From Argonema antarcticum A004/B2 (lineage in GTDB: Bacteria > Cyanobacteriota > Cyanobacteriia > Cyanobacteriales > Aerosakkonemataceae): DNA of 40,739 nucleotides. The notes under the pieces are model-generated. The model did no database searches, was not told the DNA's origin, and saw nothing but the letters and a program-made list of their open reading frames with translations. The DNA lies in the NCBI RefSeq assembly GCF_023333585.1, contig NZ_JAIQZN010000057.1, positions 1 to 40,739 on the forward strand, in the 5' to 3' direction. Every line of letters begins with the position of its first letter. Position 1 is the stretch's first letter. Below, piece after piece: positions 7,926-16,649 of the stretch. The translations under genes and the position numbers were made by a program.

Positions 7926-8945
7926 ATGAACAACGGAGGCTGCCAACCAGAACCACCGCTGATCCTGATCGTCGATGACGAAAAAATGATGCGAATTCTG
8001 CTGCGGCGAGCGCTGGAAAAAGAAGGATACCGAGTGGTAGAAGCTACTAACGGTCAGGAAGGAATAAATGCTTACCAGCGCATCAAACCAGATCTGGTGT
8101 TGCTAGATGCCATGATGCCGATCGTGGATGGTTTTACTTGCTGTGCCCAATTGCAATCATTGAACAATGACAATTCTGAAAAAAATCTATCATACAGCAA
8201 AGGGTCAGGCCAACAAGATTCACCTTGGGAGATCCGCGAGCGTCCCACACCAGTATTGATTGTGACCGGCTTAGAGGATGCCGAGTCTGTGGATAGAGCT
8301 TTTGAGGTGGGTGCTACGGACTACATCACTAAGCCGATTCACTGGGCTGTGCTGCGCCAGCGGGTGCGTCGTTTAATCGAACAAGCTCAACTATACAAAC
8401 AGTTAGAAGCGGCAAATCAAGAGTTACGACGGATTGCCTGCTTAGATGGCCTTACTCAAGTGGCGAACCGTCGAGGGTTTGATGAAACCCTCGATCGCGA
8501 ATGGCGGCGGATGGGACGAGAGCAAGGATCGCTGTCGTTGATTTTGTGCGATGTGGATTTTTTCAAAGGTTTCAACGATACTTACGGTCATCTAGCTGGA
8601 GATATATGTTTGCAGCAGGTTGCTGCGGCTATTCAGGTCGCTGCCAAACGTGCTGGCGATTTGGTGGCTCGTTACGGCGGCGAAGAATTTGCGGTGATTT
8701 TGCCCAACAGCCCTGAAGCAGGTGCAATTCATGTAGCGCAGGAGATCCGCGCTAACGTAGCAGCCATGAAAATTGACCATCCCAAGTCTGAAGTTAGCCA
8801 GTACGTTACCCTTAGTTTGGGTATTGCCTGTATCATTCCCCTTCCCAACTACGAGCCGAGAATGTTAATCGATACTGCTGATAAGGCGCTCTACCAGGCC
8901 AAAGCTACCGGACGCGATCGCTTTATCCTCAGCAAATTGGGATAG
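7926..8945 (+). CDS. Response regulator with GGDEF domain (diguanylate cyclase)
   Basis: This 339-residue cytoplasmic protein has an N-terminal receiver (LILIVDDEKMM, phospho-acceptor Asp in LVLLDAMMP, Thr in LIVTG, Lys in YITKPI). A short linker helix and a GGDEF domain starting at LDGLTQVANRRGF follow. The catalytic motif is intact (RYGGEEF), and the product-inhibition I-site RAGD lies five residues before it, so it should make cyclic di-GMP under feedback control. The receiver carries an extra loop of about 25 polar residues (around 80-105) before its fourth strand. The start is fixed by a strong AGGAGG seven bases upstream of the ATG. Confidence 0.93.
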   Translation: MNNGGCQPEPPLILIVDDEKMMRILLRRALEKEGYRVVEATNGQEGINAYQRIKPDLVLLDAMMPIVDGFTCCAQLQSLNNDNSEKNLSYSKGSGQQDSPWEIRERPTPVLIVTGLEDAESVDRAFEVGATDYITKPIHWAVLRQRVRRLIEQAQLYKQLEAANQELRRIACLDGLTQVANRRGFDETLDREWRRMGREQGSLSLILCDVDFFKGFNDTYGHLAGDICLQQVAAAIQVAAKRAGDLVARYGGEEFAVILPNSPEAGAIHVAQEIRANVAAMKIDHPKSEVSQYVTLSLGIACIIPLPNYEPRMLIDTADKALYQAKATGRDRFILSKLG

Positions 8946-9218
8946 GGGAACTATTGCAATCTGGTCTAATTTTTGACGGCTAGCCCTTAATGTAAAAATT
9001 AAAAATTAAAAATTTTTAATTGGCACAAATCCTCTGAATTTTTCGTTATGAATAGATTTAGAGCAGTGTCAGTTGAACTTGTCGATTAAAGAGCGTTCAA
9101 AGTTTAACATTATAGACCTTAAGGGTTTGTTTTGCTTAGACCGTATTGGTTACAGCGGCAACGCCAGTAGCCTTATAAACCTGCGAAAACCTTACACGCT
9201 TAGCGAAAATTGGTTGGA
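8946..9218. other. Intergenic region with AT-rich palindrome
   Basis: No gene is seen. An 18-bp perfect palindrome (AATTAAAAATTTTTAATT, 9004-9021) lies 59 bases after the diguanylate cyclase stop and may form a weak terminator. Confidence 0.4.
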
Positions 9219-11441
9219 ATGGCACTAGATATTCTTGAGCTTGATGGTAAAACTTTTGTAAGAGCAGATCAACTGCCCATCCCAGAATGGCCTTGCGTTT
9301 TGAATGATGAGCCTCAGCCGACGCTCACCATTAAAGACGACGATATGTTTTTGGTGACCGATACGCTGGGCAACATCGCGTGCAATTTAAGAGATGACGT
9401 GAACGCCAGTATGGGGCTGTTCTGTGCTGATACCCGGTTTCTGAGTCGCCTGGAGTTGCAGATAGAAGGTCGAGCCCCTGTCTTGCTCAACAGCACAGCC
9501 GATAAAGGGTTTATGCTCTCGGTTTTGTGTACTAATCCCAAAATAGAAAATCGTCTCACACCTGACACCCTGGGAATTCGCCGGGAACTGCTGCTTAATG
9601 GCGCTCTGTTTTCAGAATTAGAAATCACTAACTACAGTACTAGCCCTGTTAGCTTTGAACTGAGTATTAGCTTTGATGCTGATTTTGTCGATTTATTTGA
9701 AGTCCGGGGCTTTGGAAGGGAAAAACGGGGGGAAGCCTTGCGATCGGTCCTTGACGGAAAACTAGCCCAAGAAGAAACTCTAGATCTGACGCTAGCTTAT
9801 CAGGGTCTGGATGGCTCGATCGTCGAATCTCGCATCCACTTCGATCATCGTGCGCCAAACTTTTTCAAGGGTTACACGGCGATTTGGCAGCTACAGATGG
9901 AACCTCACGAAACCCAAAGATTGGGTTATCGGCTTGTGATGTTTACCAATAACCGACCGACATCCAGGCCCAATATCCCTGCTACTCTGTCGCAAGCTAA
10001 GGCAGCTGAGTACATGGAAGAGCAAAATTGGGCTCAACAGATTACGCGAATTCGTTCCGATAGAGCCCTATTTAACCGGACTATAGAGCGTGGTGAACAG
10101 GATGTTTACTTGCTGCGCCAGTCGTTTGGTAAGAACTCAACGCTTTCTGCTGGGGTGCCTTGGTTTTCGACGTTGTTTGGACGGGACTCAATTATTGCGG
10201 CGTCTCAAACTTTGATGCTCAATCCCACGATCGCACGCGAAACCCTCAATATTCTAGCCGAATATCAAGGTAAAACAGATGATGATTGGCGGGATGAGCA
10301 ATACGGCAAAATCTTGCACGAGATTCGCTTTGGGGAAATGGCTCGCTGCAAAGAGGTGCCCCACACGCCTTATTACGGCACTGTGGACGCCACACCCCTG
10401 TGGTTAATGCTCTACGCCGAGTACTATGCTTGGACAGCCGACCTGGAAACCCTGGATCGTTTGTGGCCCAATGCTTTAGCGGCAATGGATTGGATCGATC
10501 GCAACTGTAAAGAAACTGGTTACCTCAGCTACGCCTCTCGATCCCAACGCGGTTTAGTCAACCAGGGGTGGAAAGATTCTGGAGATTGTATTGTCAATCG
10601 TAAAGGTCAGCAGGCCAATGGCCCGATCGCTCTATGCGAAGTGCAAGCTTATGTTTATGCTGCGAAAGTGCGTCTGTCTGAATTTGCCAGAATGAGGAAG
10701 CGGATTGATTTGGCCGATCGCTGGCAAGATGAAGCCAGAGAGTTAAAAAACCGTTTCAATCGCGATTTTTGGATGGAAGATGAAGGTTTCTGCGCTTTAG
10801 CTGTGGATGGCGAAGGTAAGCACGTTGACAGCATTACTTCCAATCCCGGTCACTGTCTGAGTCTTGGTATTCTCACCCCAGAAAAAGCTTATAGCGTAGC
10901 AGAACGACTGCGGGCACCCGATATGTTCAACGGTTGGGGTATTCGCACTCTCAGCAGTCTATCACCAGCGTACAATCCAATGGGCTATCACATCGGCTCT
11001 ATTTGGCCTCACGACAATGCGCTAACTGCGATGGGGTTACGCAGTCTCGGTTTGGTCGATCAAGCCTTAGAAATTTTCCAGGGATTAATCGACATGACTC
11101 AGCATCAACCCTATCAACGTCCGCCAGAACTGTTTTGCGGCTATGAGCGTAGCGGCGATAATACTCCCGTGCGATACCCTGTTGCTTGCTCACCCCAAGC
11201 TTGGGCGACCGGCAGCATCTTTCAGTTACTGCAAATGGTTACTAATCTGGTGCCAGACGCCGCTAATAATTGCTTGCGAATTATCGATCCGGCTTTGCCA
11301 GAGTCGATCGATTCTTTATCGCTGCACAATCTGAGAGTTGGGGGAACTCTGCTGGATCTAGAGTTCGATCGTACTGAAAATACTACTTCTTGCAGAGTTG
11401 CCAAGAAGCGGGGGAATTTGCGCGTTGTAATTGAAGCGTAA
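9219..11441 (+). CDS. Amylo-alpha-1,6-glucosidase / glycogen debranching enzyme-like protein
   Basis: This 740-residue cytoplasmic protein has two parts. Residues about 20-280 resemble the N-terminal beta-sandwich domain of bacterial glycogen debranching enzymes (FLVTDTLGNIACNLRDD, GLFCADTRFLSRLEL). The rest resembles an alpha/alpha-toroid glucosidase (STLSAGVPWFSTLFGRDSII, YYGTVDATPLWLMLYAEYY, NQGWKDSGDCIV, GYHIGSIWPHDNALTAMGL). This class hydrolyses alpha-1,6 or related glycosidic linkages, so a role in glycogen or other glucan metabolism is likely, although the exact substrate cannot be told from sequence. The start is the ATG of MALDILELDG. Confidence 0.85.
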   Translation: MALDILELDGKTFVRADQLPIPEWPCVLNDEPQPTLTIKDDDMFLVTDTLGNIACNLRDDVNASMGLFCADTRFLSRLELQIEGRAPVLLNSTADKGFMLSVLCTNPKIENRLTPDTLGIRRELLLNGALFSELEITNYSTSPVSFELSISFDADFVDLFEVRGFGREKRGEALRSVLDGKLAQEETLDLTLAYQGLDGSIVESRIHFDHRAPNFFKGYTAIWQLQMEPHETQRLGYRLVMFTNNRPTSRPNIPATLSQAKAAEYMEEQNWAQQITRIRSDRALFNRTIERGEQDVYLLRQSFGKNSTLSAGVPWFSTLFGRDSIIAASQTLMLNPTIARETLNILAEYQGKTDDDWRDEQYGKILHEIRFGEMARCKEVPHTPYYGTVDATPLWLMLYAEYYAWTADLETLDRLWPNALAAMDWIDRNCKETGYLSYASRSQRGLVNQGWKDSGDCIVNRKGQQANGPIALCEVQAYVYAAKVRLSEFARMRKRIDLADRWQDEARELKNRFNRDFWMEDEGFCALAVDGEGKHVDSITSNPGHCLSLGILTPEKAYSVAERLRAPDMFNGWGIRTLSSLSPAYNPMGYHIGSIWPHDNALTAMGLRSLGLVDQALEIFQGLIDMTQHQPYQRPPELFCGYERSGDNTPVRYPVACSPQAWATGSIFQLLQMVTNLVPDAANNCLRIIDPALPESIDSLSLHNLRVGGTLLDLEFDRTENTTSCRVAKKRGNLRVVIEA

Positions 11442-11753
11442 ACTACTGTGCCTTAGCTTCGCTCGATCGGCCTAACCATTGCCGTTGGGCGAAGCTCTCC
11501 CCAAGAACTGATATCATATCCGGTGGCATCGGTTGTCTAAAAAAAATCACTCTCTTATCTGTGTTCATCTGTGTTCATCTGTCTTCATCTGTGGTAAAAA
11601 TTTAACCCTCGATGACAACAGACAATTTCTCGCATCACGCTTACGCTACCGATGCAACCGGACATGATATGATATCAAATCCGGTTTCATAGGAATTATT
11701 CCTATTTTCTCATCTACTCAGATCAAATAATTGGAGTCAATCGTTGCTCAATT
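11442..11753. other. Intergenic region with repeats and possible decayed element
   Basis: No gene is seen. Positions 11510-11535 and 11648-11676 form an imperfect inverted repeat (GATATCATATC and CGGTGGCATCGGT against their near complements). Between them is a direct repeat of GTGTTCATCT (three units, 11561-11590) followed by GTGGTAAAAA; a related single unit occurs at 6300-6320. It may be a decayed 167-bp inverted-repeat element. Confidence 0.4.
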
Positions 11754-12053
11754 TCATGAATATAGGTGATAGCAAGCTTTCCAATCCTTCCGATCTTTGT
11801 ATCCCCAAAAACCACTTGCAGTAACAGACATATTGTCTCGCCCAATTGTGGTAATAAATTGAGGCGCTCTTTCATACTGAAAAATATTTGCGAATGATGA
11901 ATTAGCAAGCCGACTGAGATAATGCAATGCTTGCAAGACTGATGTTTTACCAGAACTGTTCTGTCCTACAAGTGCGTGTAGGCGAGAACTATCTAAAATA
12001 AGTTGCGTATCTCGATGACTTTTGAAGTTATGAAGTTCTACTTTTTCTAGCAT
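11754..12053 (-). pseudogene. N-terminal remnant of an AAA/RecF-like ATPase
   Basis: The reading frame starts MLEKVELHNFKSHRDTQLIL and contains a Walker A motif (GQNSSGKTS) in the position typical of SMC/RecF/OLD-type ATPases. It ends after about 99 residues, long before Walker B and the signature motif, so it should not be a functional ATPase. No continuation is convincing in the other frames downstream. The frame is open upstream to 12143, but there it runs through the palindrome at 12119-12144. It is best read as a truncated relic, possibly of a defence or repair gene. Confidence 0.65.
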
Positions 12054-12118
12054 TTGATTGCTAACATGAAAGCTGATTTTTCCGGCCAACAGTGTCAACA
12101 AAATTTCCCGATAGTTTT

Positions 12119-12144
12119 GGTGCGTTAACGCAGTGTAACGCACC
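12119..12144. repeat. GTAACGCACC palindromic repeat
   Basis: GGTGCGTTA and TAACGCACC form a perfect 9-bp stem with an 8-nt loop. The perfect palindrome at 39637-39660 shares the core GGTGCGTT/AACGCACC, so this is a dispersed palindrome family. Confidence 0.65.
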
Positions 12145-12171
12145 CTACAAAAACTTCTTTGAATTGCAGGA

Positions 12172-12474
12172 TCAAGAAGACGAACTTTCTGGGGGATTTT
12201 GATAAAGCGATTCTAATTGTTGACGGGCATCTTCAACGCCGATCGATCGCATCACCAGAAGAGGTTCATCGATCACGTTGCCAGCCGCATCCAGAAACTC
12301 TGGGTGCGGCACCTGCTTAGGTCTGCGAGAACCTGAACGGTAAGCTCCTTGAGAACTTGAAGACAAACTGCTGTAATTATAATCAGCACTTATGCTTATC
12401 AAACTGCGGATCAGATTGCCAACGGCTAAAAAGGCAAGCAAAGTAAAGGCTAAAATGTAAAGTAGGTGTAACAT
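12172..12474 (-). CDS. DUF2973 family membrane protein
   Basis: This 100-residue protein begins with one hydrophobic segment (MLHLLYILAFTLLAFLAVGN), followed by a Ser-rich linker and a soluble tail with the conserved stretch VPHPEFLDAAGNVIDEPLLV. It matches the small cyanobacterial DUF2973 family. The start at 12474 is supported by GGAGG eight bases upstream; the frame is open to 12489. In cyanobacteria this gene is often next to a DUF2605 gene, as it is here, with the same orientation and a 105-base gap. Function is unknown. It is probably anchored by the N-terminal helix. Confidence 0.8.
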   Translation of the reverse strand: MLHLLYILAFTLLAFLAVGNLIRSLISISADYNYSSLSSSSQGAYRSGSRRPKQVPHPEFLDAAGNVIDEPLLVMRSIGVEDARQQLESLYQNPPESSSS

Positions 12475-12579
12475 GAGATTTTCCTCCAAGTCAGACAGTC
12501 TATAGGGCGAGCCGTGAAAGATTTTATGGTAAAATCGACAATTAACAAGGCTTCTGCGAGTGCAGACATCCTAGATGTT

Positions 12580-12927
12580 TTAGTCTTGCCTCTCCTTGTC
12601 CTGTTTTTGTTCGGTAGACTGCTCAAGGCGAAACCGCATTCCCACCTGCCAGCATTCCATCACCAAGCGGTGCCACGGGACTAGCGTTGCCGTTTCCACG
12701 CCAGCTTGACCCCCTGTTGCTTTATAAAGCATCTCGACTGTGCTTACCTCACTCTGAGCGTGTTTCACGCGCTTCAAGAGGTCGGATTGCTCCTGTTGAC
12801 TCAAGAAAGAAATTTCTTTTGTTTCCAGTAAGTCGCGCGATCGCCCAAACCAATATTGAAAGTCATCCAACAACGGCTGCAACAGGCTTTTGAGCAACTC
12901 AGACTCAGGCAGGTTGGAGTTAAGCAT
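12580..12927 (-). CDS. DUF2605 family protein
   Basis: This 115-residue soluble helical protein resembles the cyanobacterial DUF2605 family. Landmarks are LLKSLLQPLLDDFQYWFGRS near the N-terminus, a central EVSTVEMLYKATGGQAGVE, and LVPWHRLVMECWQVGMR. The C-terminus is a charged EQKQDKERQD tail. Together with the downstream DUF2973 gene it probably forms a two-gene transcription unit. No biochemical role can be assigned. Confidence 0.75.
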   Translation of the reverse strand: MLNSNLPESELLKSLLQPLLDDFQYWFGRSRDLLETKEISFLSQQEQSDLLKRVKHAQSEVSTVEMLYKATGGQAGVETATLVPWHRLVMECWQVGMRFRLEQSTEQKQDKERQD

Positions 12928-13056
12928 GAATTAAATACAGATTACTAACTTATCTAAATAATAACCTTAAATCAATTTACATTTCGTTACAATTTAAATT
13001 GGTGATTGGGGAAAAGGTGATTGGGAATTGGAAGAACAAGGAAGGTTACTCTGCCC

Positions 13057-13104
13057 CACTCACCCACTCACCCGCTCCCCCGCTCCCCCACTCCCCCACT
13101 CCCC
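13057..13104. repeat. C-rich octamer array upstream of thrS
   Basis: About six octamer units (CACTCACC, CGCTCCCC, CACTCCCC variants) lie in the gap between the divergent DUF2605 and thrS genes. It is related to the array at 7841-7904. The rest of the 270-base gap shows nothing else clear. Confidence 0.7.
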
Positions 13105-13197
13105 TGCCCTTCTGCTGGTTAAGATAGAGGCTGAGGGGCATTTGTAAAGTAGTTGCCCGTCAAAGATAGTCGTTACATGGTCAAGTCGCCGTCACTT

Positions 13198-15018
13198 ATG
13201 TCAGAATCTCCAGATTCCCCACAACAACCAGCTAAAATTCATCTCCCTCGCACCAGTGAATCGGAATCCTTAAAAAAGATTCGTCATACGACTTCCCATG
13301 TCATGGCGATGGCGGTGCAGAAGCTTTTTCCCAAGGCGCAAGTTACGATCGGCCCTTGGATTGAAAATGGATTTTACTACGATTTTGACCATCCAGAGCC
13401 TTTTACAGAAAAAGATCTCAAGGCGATCAAAAAAGAGATGATCAAAATCATCAATCGCAAACTGCCAGTAATTCGCGAAGAAGTCAGCCGCGAAGAAGCA
13501 GAACGCCGGATTAAAGAGATTAACGAGCCTTACAAACTCGAAATTCTAGAAGGTTTACAAGAACCGATTACCCTTTACCACTTGGGAGATCGATGGTGGG
13601 ATCTCTGTGCTGGCCCCCACCTTGAAAATACCGCCGATTTGAACCCCAAAGCATTTGAACTGGAAAGCTTAGCTGGTGCTTACTGGCGCGGTGATTCTAG
13701 CAAAGCGCAATTGCAGCGGATTTACGGTACAGCGTGGGAAACTCCAGAACAGCTGGAAGAATATCAGCGACGCAAAGAAGAAGCGCTGCGTCGAGATCAC
13801 CGCAAACTGGGTAAGGAACTGGGACTATTTATCTTTGCCGATGAAGTTGGGCCGGGATTGCCTTTGTGGACTCCCAAAGGTACGGTATTGCGAAGTATTC
13901 TGGAAGATTTCCTCAAGCAGGAACAAGTCAAACGCGGTTATCTACCAGTTGTGACGCCGCATATCGCCAGAGTCGATTTGTTCAAAACTTCAGGACACTG
14001 GCAAAAATACAAAGAAGATATGTTCCCGCTGATGGCGGAGGACGAAGAAGCTGCCGCACTCGAACAAGGTTTTGTTCTCAAACCGATGAATTGTCCGTTC
14101 CACATTCAGATATATAAAAGCGAGTTGCGTTCCTATCGGGAATTGCCGATGCGCTTAGCTGAATTTGGCACAGTTTATCGTTACGAACAATCTGGGGAAT
14201 TGGGTGGTTTGACGCGAGTGCGCGGTTTCACAGTAGATGATTCTCACTTATTTGTAACGCCAGAACAACTGGATGCCGAATTCATCAATGTTGTGGATTT
14301 GATTCTGTCGGTATTCAAGAGTTTGCAACTGAAAAACTTCAAGGCGCGACTGAGTTTCCGAGATCCAACTTCCGATAAATATATCGGTTCTGATGAAGTT
14401 TGGGAAAAATCCCAAGGTGCTATTCGCCGTGCTGTGGAAAAGCTGGGAATGAACTATTTTGAAGGCATTGGAGAAGCGGCATTTTATGGCCCTAAATTGG
14501 ATTTTATTTTTCAAGATGCCTTAGATAGAGAGTGGCAATTGGGTACTGTTCAGGTAGATTATAATTTGCCGGAACGGTTCGATCTAGAATATGTGGCAGA
14601 AGATGGTAATCGCAAACGTCCGGTGATGATTCACCGCGCTCCTTTTGGTTCTTTGGAAAGGCTAATTGGGATATTAATTGAGGAGTATGCAGGTGATTTT
14701 CCGTTGTGGTTAGCGCCAATACAAGCGCGATTATTGGCGGTGAGTAATGAGTTTCTGCCTTTTGCACAGGAGGTTGCAGAAAAAATGAAATCTCTCGGTA
14801 TCCGCGCCGAAGCTGATGCTAGTAATGAGCGATTGGCTAAACTAATTCGCAATGCGGAAAAAGACAAAATCCCCGTAATGGCGGTAGTGGGAGCGAAGGA
14901 GGTTGAATCTAATAGCCTGAATATTCGGACTCGCGCTTCTGGAGAATTGGGAGAAATTCCGGTAGCGGAAGTGATGGAAAGGATGAAGAATGCGATCGCA
15001 AACTACAGCAACTTCTAA
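13198..15018 (+). CDS. thrS: Threonyl-tRNA synthetase
   Basis: This class II aminoacyl-tRNA synthetase of about 606 residues charges tRNA-Thr. It lacks the N-terminal TGS domain found in E. coli, which fits the usual cyanobacterial form. The editing domain carries HTTSHVMAMA and DLCAGPHL. The catalytic core has motif 2 around FGTVYRYEQSGELGGLTRVR and the zinc-binding Cys in LKPMNCPFHIQIY. The anticodon-binding domain follows from about residue 500. The start is uncertain: the frame is open from a TTG at 13153, with ATGs at 13177 and 13198. The last is preferred because KIHLPRTSESESL follows soon after. A terminator hairpin follows. Confidence 0.96.
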   Translation: MSESPDSPQQPAKIHLPRTSESESLKKIRHTTSHVMAMAVQKLFPKAQVTIGPWIENGFYYDFDHPEPFTEKDLKAIKKEMIKIINRKLPVIREEVSREEAERRIKEINEPYKLEILEGLQEPITLYHLGDRWWDLCAGPHLENTADLNPKAFELESLAGAYWRGDSSKAQLQRIYGTAWETPEQLEEYQRRKEEALRRDHRKLGKELGLFIFADEVGPGLPLWTPKGTVLRSILEDFLKQEQVKRGYLPVVTPHIARVDLFKTSGHWQKYKEDMFPLMAEDEEAAALEQGFVLKPMNCPFHIQIYKSELRSYRELPMRLAEFGTVYRYEQSGELGGLTRVRGFTVDDSHLFVTPEQLDAEFINVVDLILSVFKSLQLKNFKARLSFRDPTSDKYIGSDEVWEKSQGAIRRAVEKLGMNYFEGIGEAAFYGPKLDFIFQDALDREWQLGTVQVDYNLPERFDLEYVAEDGNRKRPVMIHRAPFGSLERLIGILIEEYAGDFPLWLAPIQARLLAVSNEFLPFAQEVAEKMKSLGIRAEADASNERLAKLIRNAEKDKIPVMAVVGAKEVESNSLNIRTRASGELGEIPVAEVMERMKNAIANYSNF

Positions 15019-15019
15019 A

Positions 15020-15050
15020 AAGTAGGGTGGGCATAGCCCACCTTACTTTA
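15020..15050 (+). terminator. Terminator of thrS
   Basis: AAGTAGGGTGGGC and GCCCACCTTACTT pair with one mismatch around a 3-nt loop and are followed by TA and CTTT. It starts two bases after the thrS stop. The same GGGTGGGC hairpin type recurs at 33186-33208. Confidence 0.65.
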
Positions 15051-15117
15051 CTTTGGCCCGATCGCCTGCTGCGGTAACTTCTAGAAAATGACAGATAGAT
15101 GACTTAAAAGCAAAGTT

Positions 15118-15306
15118 ATGATTACCACAAAACAGAAAGTCGAATCTCTCTTGAGCAAATTGCCAGATGATTGTTCCCTTGAAGATGTCCAATATCATCT
15201 TTATGTACTAGAGAAAGTTCGTCAGGGATTGGAAGTAGCCGACACTAAAGGAACAGTAACACAAGAGGAAGCAGAAAGGCATTTGAGCAAATGGCTTATC
15301 AAGTAG
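15118..15306 (+). CDS. Putative antitoxin of a RelB/ParD-like type
   Basis: This 62-residue acidic helical protein (KVESLLSKLPDDCSLEDVQY) is followed, with a 16-base overlap, by a ParE/RelE-type toxin gene. Size, position and overlap are those of a type II antitoxin. The protein has no clear ribbon-helix-helix motif that I can see, so its DNA-binding ability is uncertain. Its C-terminus (EEAERHLSKWLIK) probably wraps the toxin. Confidence 0.75.
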   Translation: MITTKQKVESLLSKLPDDCSLEDVQYHLYVLEKVRQGLEVADTKGTVTQEEAERHLSKWLIK

Positions 15307-15599
15307 TGTGGTCGCCCAAAGCTTTAGAAGATGTAGAAGCGATCGCCGCATATATAGCGCGTGATTCTACTTCCTATGCTGCGGCAGTAATTAACAAAAT
15401 ACTTGACGCGACTCGAAACTTAAGCAAATTTCCTTTTGCAGGGCGCATTGTACCGGAATTTGGTGAACAAACTATCAGGGAACAGTTTGCATATAGCTAT
15501 CGAGTTATTTATCGAATACAGGGTGAAACTGTAACTATTGCGGCGGTGATTCATGGAAAAAGACTCTTGGAGGAATTGGACATTGATTGTTTAGATTAA
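15291..15599 (+). CDS. RelE/ParE family toxin
   Basis: This 102-residue protein has the RelE/ParE fold signature: N-terminal YQVVWSPKALEDVEAIAAYI, central LSKFPFAGRIVPEF, and the strand pattern REQFAYSYRVIYRIQGETVTIAAVIHGKR. ParE members poison gyrase and RelE members cleave ribosome-bound mRNA; the sequence alone does not decide which. The conserved RVIYRI and VIHGKR residues are present, so it looks intact. It overlaps the upstream antitoxin gene, and both are probably autoregulated from a promoter in 15051-15117. Confidence 0.88.
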   Translation: MAYQVVWSPKALEDVEAIAAYIARDSTSYAAAVINKILDATRNLSKFPFAGRIVPEFGEQTIREQFAYSYRVIYRIQGETVTIAAVIHGKRLLEELDIDCLD

Positions 15600-15642
15600 T
15601 GACTGCTACAAAAAAGCAAATAATTTGAAGGAAAATAAGTCT

Positions 15643-16428
15643 ATGCCTTCTCCTTTTCCGGGAATGAATCCCTATTTAGAAAATCCTCAATTGTGGCCTG
15701 CCGTTCATCATCGGTTGATAGTAGCGATCTCTGATGCTTTGGTTCCTCAACTGCTTCCCAAATATCTAGTAGACATTGAAAAGCGGGTTTATCAGATCGA
15801 TGGGGAAGATTCCCTTTTGGTCGGTATTCCCGATGTCACTGTCCAACGTTTTGCAAGTCAAACAACCTCTCCCACTTCTAATGTTGCAGTTGCTGCGACA
15901 CTCACTAAACCTTTGCAGGTAACAGTGCCAATGCCGATGGAATTTAGAGAAGGATATTTAGAAGTACGAGAGATAGCAACTAAAGAGGTGGTGACAGTAA
16001 TAGAAGTGCTTTCACCTACCAATAAACGCACCGGACAAGGAAGAGAAATATACGATAAAAAACGTCAACAGGTATTGGCAAGCCGCACTCATCTAGTGGA
16101 GATTGACTTATTGCGTGGGGGGCAACCTATGCCTGTTTTTGGGAATAACATAGAAGGGAGTTATCGAATTTTAGTTAGTCGGGGAAACCGTCGCCCAAGG
16201 GCAGAATTGTACGTTTTTAATTTACCAGATGAGATTCCTGCTTTCCCGTTGCCTTTGCGAACAGGAGATGTAGAACCCGTGGTAGATTTGCAGGCGTTAA
16301 TTGGCGGTGTTTATGACCGAGCAGGTTATGATTTTGTAATTGATTACAGTGGCGAACCAGTACCGCCATTGTCGGAGACAGATGCTGCTTGGACAGATGG
16401 TTTGTTGCGGGAGAAAGGGTTACGCTGA
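15643..16428 (+). CDS. DUF4058 family protein
   Basis: This 261-residue soluble protein has the characteristic N-terminus MPSPFPGMNPYLENPQLWP followed by VHHRLIVAISDAL, which defines DUF4058, a family widespread and often multicopy in filamentous cyanobacteria and Planctomycetes. A conserved VVTVIEVLSPTNKR stretch recalls PD-(D/E)XK-type folds, but a nuclease role is not established. The start is the ATG at 15643, preceded by GAAGGAAAA; a TTG at 15625 would place the start over this ribosome binding site. It is located 43 bases after the toxin gene. Confidence 0.85.
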   Translation: MPSPFPGMNPYLENPQLWPAVHHRLIVAISDALVPQLLPKYLVDIEKRVYQIDGEDSLLVGIPDVTVQRFASQTTSPTSNVAVAATLTKPLQVTVPMPMEFREGYLEVREIATKEVVTVIEVLSPTNKRTGQGREIYDKKRQQVLASRTHLVEIDLLRGGQPMPVFGNNIEGSYRILVSRGNRRPRAELYVFNLPDEIPAFPLPLRTGDVEPVVDLQALIGGVYDRAGYDFVIDYSGEPVPPLSETDAAWTDGLLREKGLR

Positions 16429-16488
16429 TGAGGAAATTTGCTGGTAATTTGTTTCTAAATCGCATTAATATAGATTGATAACAGGGTG

Positions 16489-16596
16489 CTAAGTAGGTGG
16501 GCATAATTAAACGTAAAACTGTCAGGCCCAAAGAAACCCGGTTTCTTGGAGAAACCGGGTTTCTGAGAGTTCAGTTTATTTACGCCACCTACTTAG
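16489..16596. mobile_element. MITE-like element with a nested palindrome
   Basis: Perfect 12-bp ends CTAAGTAGGTGG (16489-16500) and CCACCTACTTAG (16585-16596) bound a 108-bp element. Inside, 15-base arms AGAAACCCGGTTTCT and AGAAACCGGGTTTCT (16532-16564) form a perfect hairpin with a 3-nt loop. The arrangement suggests a palindromic repeat sitting inside a larger inverted-repeat element. It codes for nothing. Confidence 0.65.
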
Positions 16597-16649
16597 AAGA
16601 AAGGCAATGGAAATGGAAATATGCAACCCATTCAAGTAGGCATCATAAA

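Noticed and set aside
7672-7926. Open frame rich in Pro and Ser between the lipid kinase and the diguanylate cyclase
   Set aside because: It is a translation of the palindromic repeat and the CTCCCCCR array; no protein-like composition remains.
11469-11493. GCCTAAC and GTTGGGC, the same boxes as the attC candidate, seven bases apart
   Set aside because: The spacing is far too short for an attC site and there is no room for inner boxes. It is treated as a chance short hairpin.
16497-16649. N-terminal extension of the DUF3095 protein
   Set aside because: The 51 extra codons run through the inverted-repeat element at 16489-16596.
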